From an uncultured Paracoccaceae bacterium (GTDB lineage Bacteria; Pseudomonadota; Alphaproteobacteria; Rhodobacterales; Rhodobacteraceae), in assembly GCA_947495295.1 (NCBI GenBank), contig CANLYJ010000001.1, forward strand, positions 620,001-684,000: a stretch of DNA of 64,000 nt, given 5' to 3'. Under the pieces are notes generated by a model that searched no databases, was not told the DNA's origin, and saw only the letters and a program-made list of their open reading frames with translations. This document shows, piece after piece, positions 61,841-64,000 of this stretch. Each line of letters begins with the position of its first letter. Position 1 is the first letter of the stretch. The translations under genes were made by a program, and so were the position numbers.

Positions 61841-63886
61841 ATGTTAAACGACCCCATCCTGCAGCCTTTTCAGCTAAGGCATCTGACCTTGCGCAACCGG
61901 GTGATGACAACAAGCCATGAACCGGCTTATCCAGAAGATGGAATGCCCAAAGAACGGTATGCTGCCTACCATGCCGAACGGGCCAAGGCGGGCGTGGCGC
62001 TGACTATGACGGCTGGTTCAGCGGTGGTATCGCGCGACAGCCCGCCATCTTTCAACAATGTGCTGGCCTATAAGGATGAGGTTGTCCCATGGATCAGGCA
62101 ATTGACTGACGCGTGCCACGATCATGGCTGCGCAGTCATGATCCAGTTGACCCATCTTGGGCGCAGGACGGGTTGGAACAAGGGGCATTGGCTGCCGTCG
62201 CTCTCATCCGGTCCGCACCGCGAACCGGCCCATAAGGCCTTTGCCAAGGTTGTTGAGGGATGGGATATCGCCCGCATCATCCGTGACTTTGCCGATGCCG
62301 CTGAGCGTATGAAAGAGGGTGGCATGGATGGCGTCGAGATTGAAGCCTATGGTCATTTGATTGATCAGTTCTGGTCACCCCTCACCAATGATCTGGATGG
62401 GCCATATGGAAACGCGACACTGCAGACCCAGATGCAGTTCGGACTTGATGTGCTGGATGCGATCCGTGACCGTGTGGGGCACGATTTCATCGTTGGTATC
62501 CGCTATACCGCTGATGAGGCAGAGAAGGGTGGCATTACCCCTCAGGTCGGGCTGGAGATGGCCCAAATCCTGAAAGACAGCGGCAAGATTGACTTTTTCA
62601 ATATCATTCGGGGGCGGGTCCATAGCGACCCCGCGCTGACCGCTGTCATACCGCTGCAAGGCATGGCGTCTGCCCCGCATCTGGATTTTGCAGGTTCCGT
62701 GCGCGCGGCCACCGGGTTGCCCACCTTCCATGCCGCCCGCATCCCGGATGTGGCAACGGCACGGCATGCGATCTCGTCGGGTTTGCTGGATATGGTTGGT
62801 ATGACCCGGGCGCATATGGCCGACCCGCATATTGTGCGCAAAGTCATGGAAGGGCGTGAGGATGATATCCGCCCTTGCGTGGGCGCCACCTATTGCCTTG
62901 ACCGAATTTATCAGGGGGGCGAGGCGCTTTGCATCCATAACCCGGCCACAGGTCGAGAGTTGAGCATGCCGCATGTGATTGAACCTGCCACGGCATCGCG
63001 AAAAGTGGTCATCGTTGGGGCCGGACCCGGCGGATTAGAGGCCGCTCGCGTTTGTGCAGAACGCGGGCATGACGTGACTGTTTTTGAGGCGGCAGATCGG
63101 CCGGGCGGGCAAATCCGGCTCACAACACAGACCCCGCGCAAGCGCGAGATGATCGGGATTATTGATTGGCGGATGGCGCAATGTGCTGCCCGGGATGTGC
63201 GGTTCCAATTTAACACATTTGCGGAAGCAACAGATGTCACAACGATGAACCCCGACATTGTGATCATCGCAACAGGTGGGCTGCCGAACCTCGAACTTTT
63301 TGAACAGCGAGGGGACGCCGCAAATGTGATCAGCACATGGGATATTCTGTCTGGTGATGTGAAACCGGCGGGGCATGTGCTGGTCTATGATGAAAGTGGC
63401 GACAATCCGGCCATGCAAGCTGCCGAAATGGCGGTGGAGGCGGGCGCGGAGGTTGAGGTGATGACGCCCGACCGAAGCATTGCTCCTGATGTAATGGGCA
63501 TGAACCTGACGCCCTACCTGCGCAGTTTGCAAAAGCATGGGGTGCGGCTGACCGTGGCGGAGCGTCTGCTTGGCGTGACCCGCGATGGCAATCGGTTATG
63601 TGCGACGATTGGCACGGATTACAGCGATTTCAAGCGGGAGGCGCATTACGATCAGGTTGTGGTCAATTACGGCACACGGCCGCTGGACGATCTGTATTTT
63701 GACCTGCGCGATGGGTCGTCAAATCGCGGCGAGTTAGACCATGATGCGTTCATTGCTGGAAAACCGCAGGGGTTGCATACGAACCCGCAAGGAGCCTACC
63801 AGCTTTTCCGGATTGGTGACGCGGTGTCTTCGCGCAACACGCATGCCGCGATCTATGACGCGCTGCGGCTTTGCCATGTGATGTGA
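61841..63886 (+). CDS. Old-Yellow-Enzyme/FAD oxidoreductase, N-methylproline demethylase-like
   Basis: 681 aa from ATG 61841. The N-terminal part is an FMN TIM barrel (RHLTLRNRVMTTSHEPAY, IQLTHLGRRTGWN, GVEIEAYGHLIDQF), then the iron-sulfur region CVGATYCLDRIYQGGEALC, then an FAD/NAD(P) domain (KVVIVGAGPGGLEAARVCAERGHDV). Architecture as in trimethylamine dehydrogenase and 2,4-dienoyl-CoA reductase; the HEPAY and CVGATYC variants are what I remember of the StcD/DgcA demethylases of betaine catabolism. The usual second cysteine of the cluster is missing. GGAG lies upstream. Confidence 0.82.
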   Translation: MLNDPILQPFQLRHLTLRNRVMTTSHEPAYPEDGMPKERYAAYHAERAKAGVALTMTAGSAVVSRDSPPSFNNVLAYKDEVVPWIRQLTDACHDHGCAVMIQLTHLGRRTGWNKGHWLPSLSSGPHREPAHKAFAKVVEGWDIARIIRDFADAAERMKEGGMDGVEIEAYGHLIDQFWSPLTNDLDGPYGNATLQTQMQFGLDVLDAIRDRVGHDFIVGIRYTADEAEKGGITPQVGLEMAQILKDSGKIDFFNIIRGRVHSDPALTAVIPLQGMASAPHLDFAGSVRAATGLPTFHAARIPDVATARHAISSGLLDMVGMTRAHMADPHIVRKVMEGREDDIRPCVGATYCLDRIYQGGEALCIHNPATGRELSMPHVIEPATASRKVVIVGAGPGGLEAARVCAERGHDVTVFEAADRPGGQIRLTTQTPRKREMIGIIDWRMAQCAARDVRFQFNTFAEATDVTTMNPDIVIIATGGLPNLELFEQRGDAANVISTWDILSGDVKPAGHVLVYDESGDNPAMQAAEMAVEAGAEVEVMTPDRSIAPDVMGMNLTPYLRSLQKHGVRLTVAERLLGVTRDGNRLCATIGTDYSDFKREAHYDQVVVNYGTRPLDDLYFDLRDGSSNRGELDHDAFIAGKPQGLHTNPQGAYQLFRIGDAVSSRNTHAAIYDALRLCHVM

Positions 63887-63892
63887 TCAGCG

Positions 63893-63979
63893 TGACGGCA
63901 AACAGACTTTCATCGAAAGTCTGTATCCAAATCCTCTGTGAGGATTTGTTACCAATTTCTTTGAAAGAAATTGGCGCCG
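63893..63979. repeat. Cluster of three hairpins after the last gene
   Basis: AGACTTTC-AT-CGAAAGTCT, AAATCCTC-TGT-GAGGATTT and CCAATTTC-TTT-GAAAGAAATTGG stand one after another, each nearly perfect. They may act as terminators or as short mobile palindromes. Same style as the hairpins at 9.83-9.91 kb and after tRNA-His. Confidence 0.65.
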
Positions 63980-64000
63980 TTGAGATGTGTCATCCCATGC

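Noticed and set aside
1..64000. CRISPR array, prophage or insertion sequence
   Set aside because: No regular direct repeats with spacers, no transposase, integrase or phage structural gene was seen on either strand.

Overview
The window reads as chromosomal DNA of a marine alphaproteobacterium of the Rhodobacteraceae (Roseobacter group). The evidence is the family set and its style: a RibB fused to a degenerate GTP-cyclohydrolase II domain, alphaproteobacterial RpoH, CarD, MmcB preceded by a GTTC-N7-GTTC LexA box, tRNA-His with A73 and no encoded G-1, TRAP transporters, a sulfonate catabolic operon and FnrL-type sites. Most of the DNA is high-GC housekeeping sequence. Three pieces are visibly more AT-rich and code for unknown proteins (about 40.0-41.5, 43.4-44.8 and 49.7-50.3 kb). 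I see no CRISPR array, transposase, integrase or prophage.

Layout: 0.2-2.4 kb riboflavin genes with nusB; 2.4-5.6 kb a Tat-exported cyclase-family hydrolase, a candidate 6S-like RNA and mmcB with its SOS box; 5.6-9.8 kb a GNAT protein, tRNA-His, an RluD-type pseudouridine synthase, rpoH behind a heat-shock-like promoter, and an oxidoreductase; 9.9-16.2 kb a minus-strand block with pepF, a ligase/exonuclease repair pair, a lysophospholipase-like hydrolase and an SCP2 protein; 16.3-20.1 kb a TPR protein, a long Suv3-like helicase and an S4 protein.

The main catabolic island is 21.2-31.4 kb. A minus-strand run of eleven tightly packed or overlapping genes is headed by a small membrane protein and a TRAP transporter, followed by HpsN, an SDR, a zinc alcohol dehydrogenase, a UspA protein, sulfopyruvate decarboxylase ComD/ComE and an FMN-dependent 2-hydroxyacid dehydrogenase. 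A divergent LacI-type regulator faces it across paired operator-like sequences. Together these import 2,3-dihydroxypropane-1-sulfonate (DHPS) or a close relative and carry it through sulfolactate and sulfopyruvate to sulfoacetaldehyde. The C-S-cleaving enzyme (Xsc, SuyAB or CuyA) is not in the window.

From 31.5 to 39.9 kb lie fdxA, carD, a histone-deacetylase-family amidohydrolase, a lipoprotein metalloprotease, an AraC/GyrI regulator, small membrane enzymes, ppk2 and small exported proteins. lepA at 41.6 kb is flanked by unknown AT-rich genes, including a coupled soluble/4-TM pair. FnrL-like boxes precede a DksA-type gene and a small membrane protein at 45.0-45.5 kb, and a third lies beside ppk2. 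The rest is central metabolism: glyA, nadK, prpE, a malic enzyme with a phosphotransacetylase-like domain, the nucleoside-salvage operon cdd-deoA-deoB-add-upp, and an Old-Yellow-Enzyme/FAD demethylase-like protein.

An 11-bp-spaced CCGAC repeat recurs in several intergenic regions and is not explained by any feature type I recognise.
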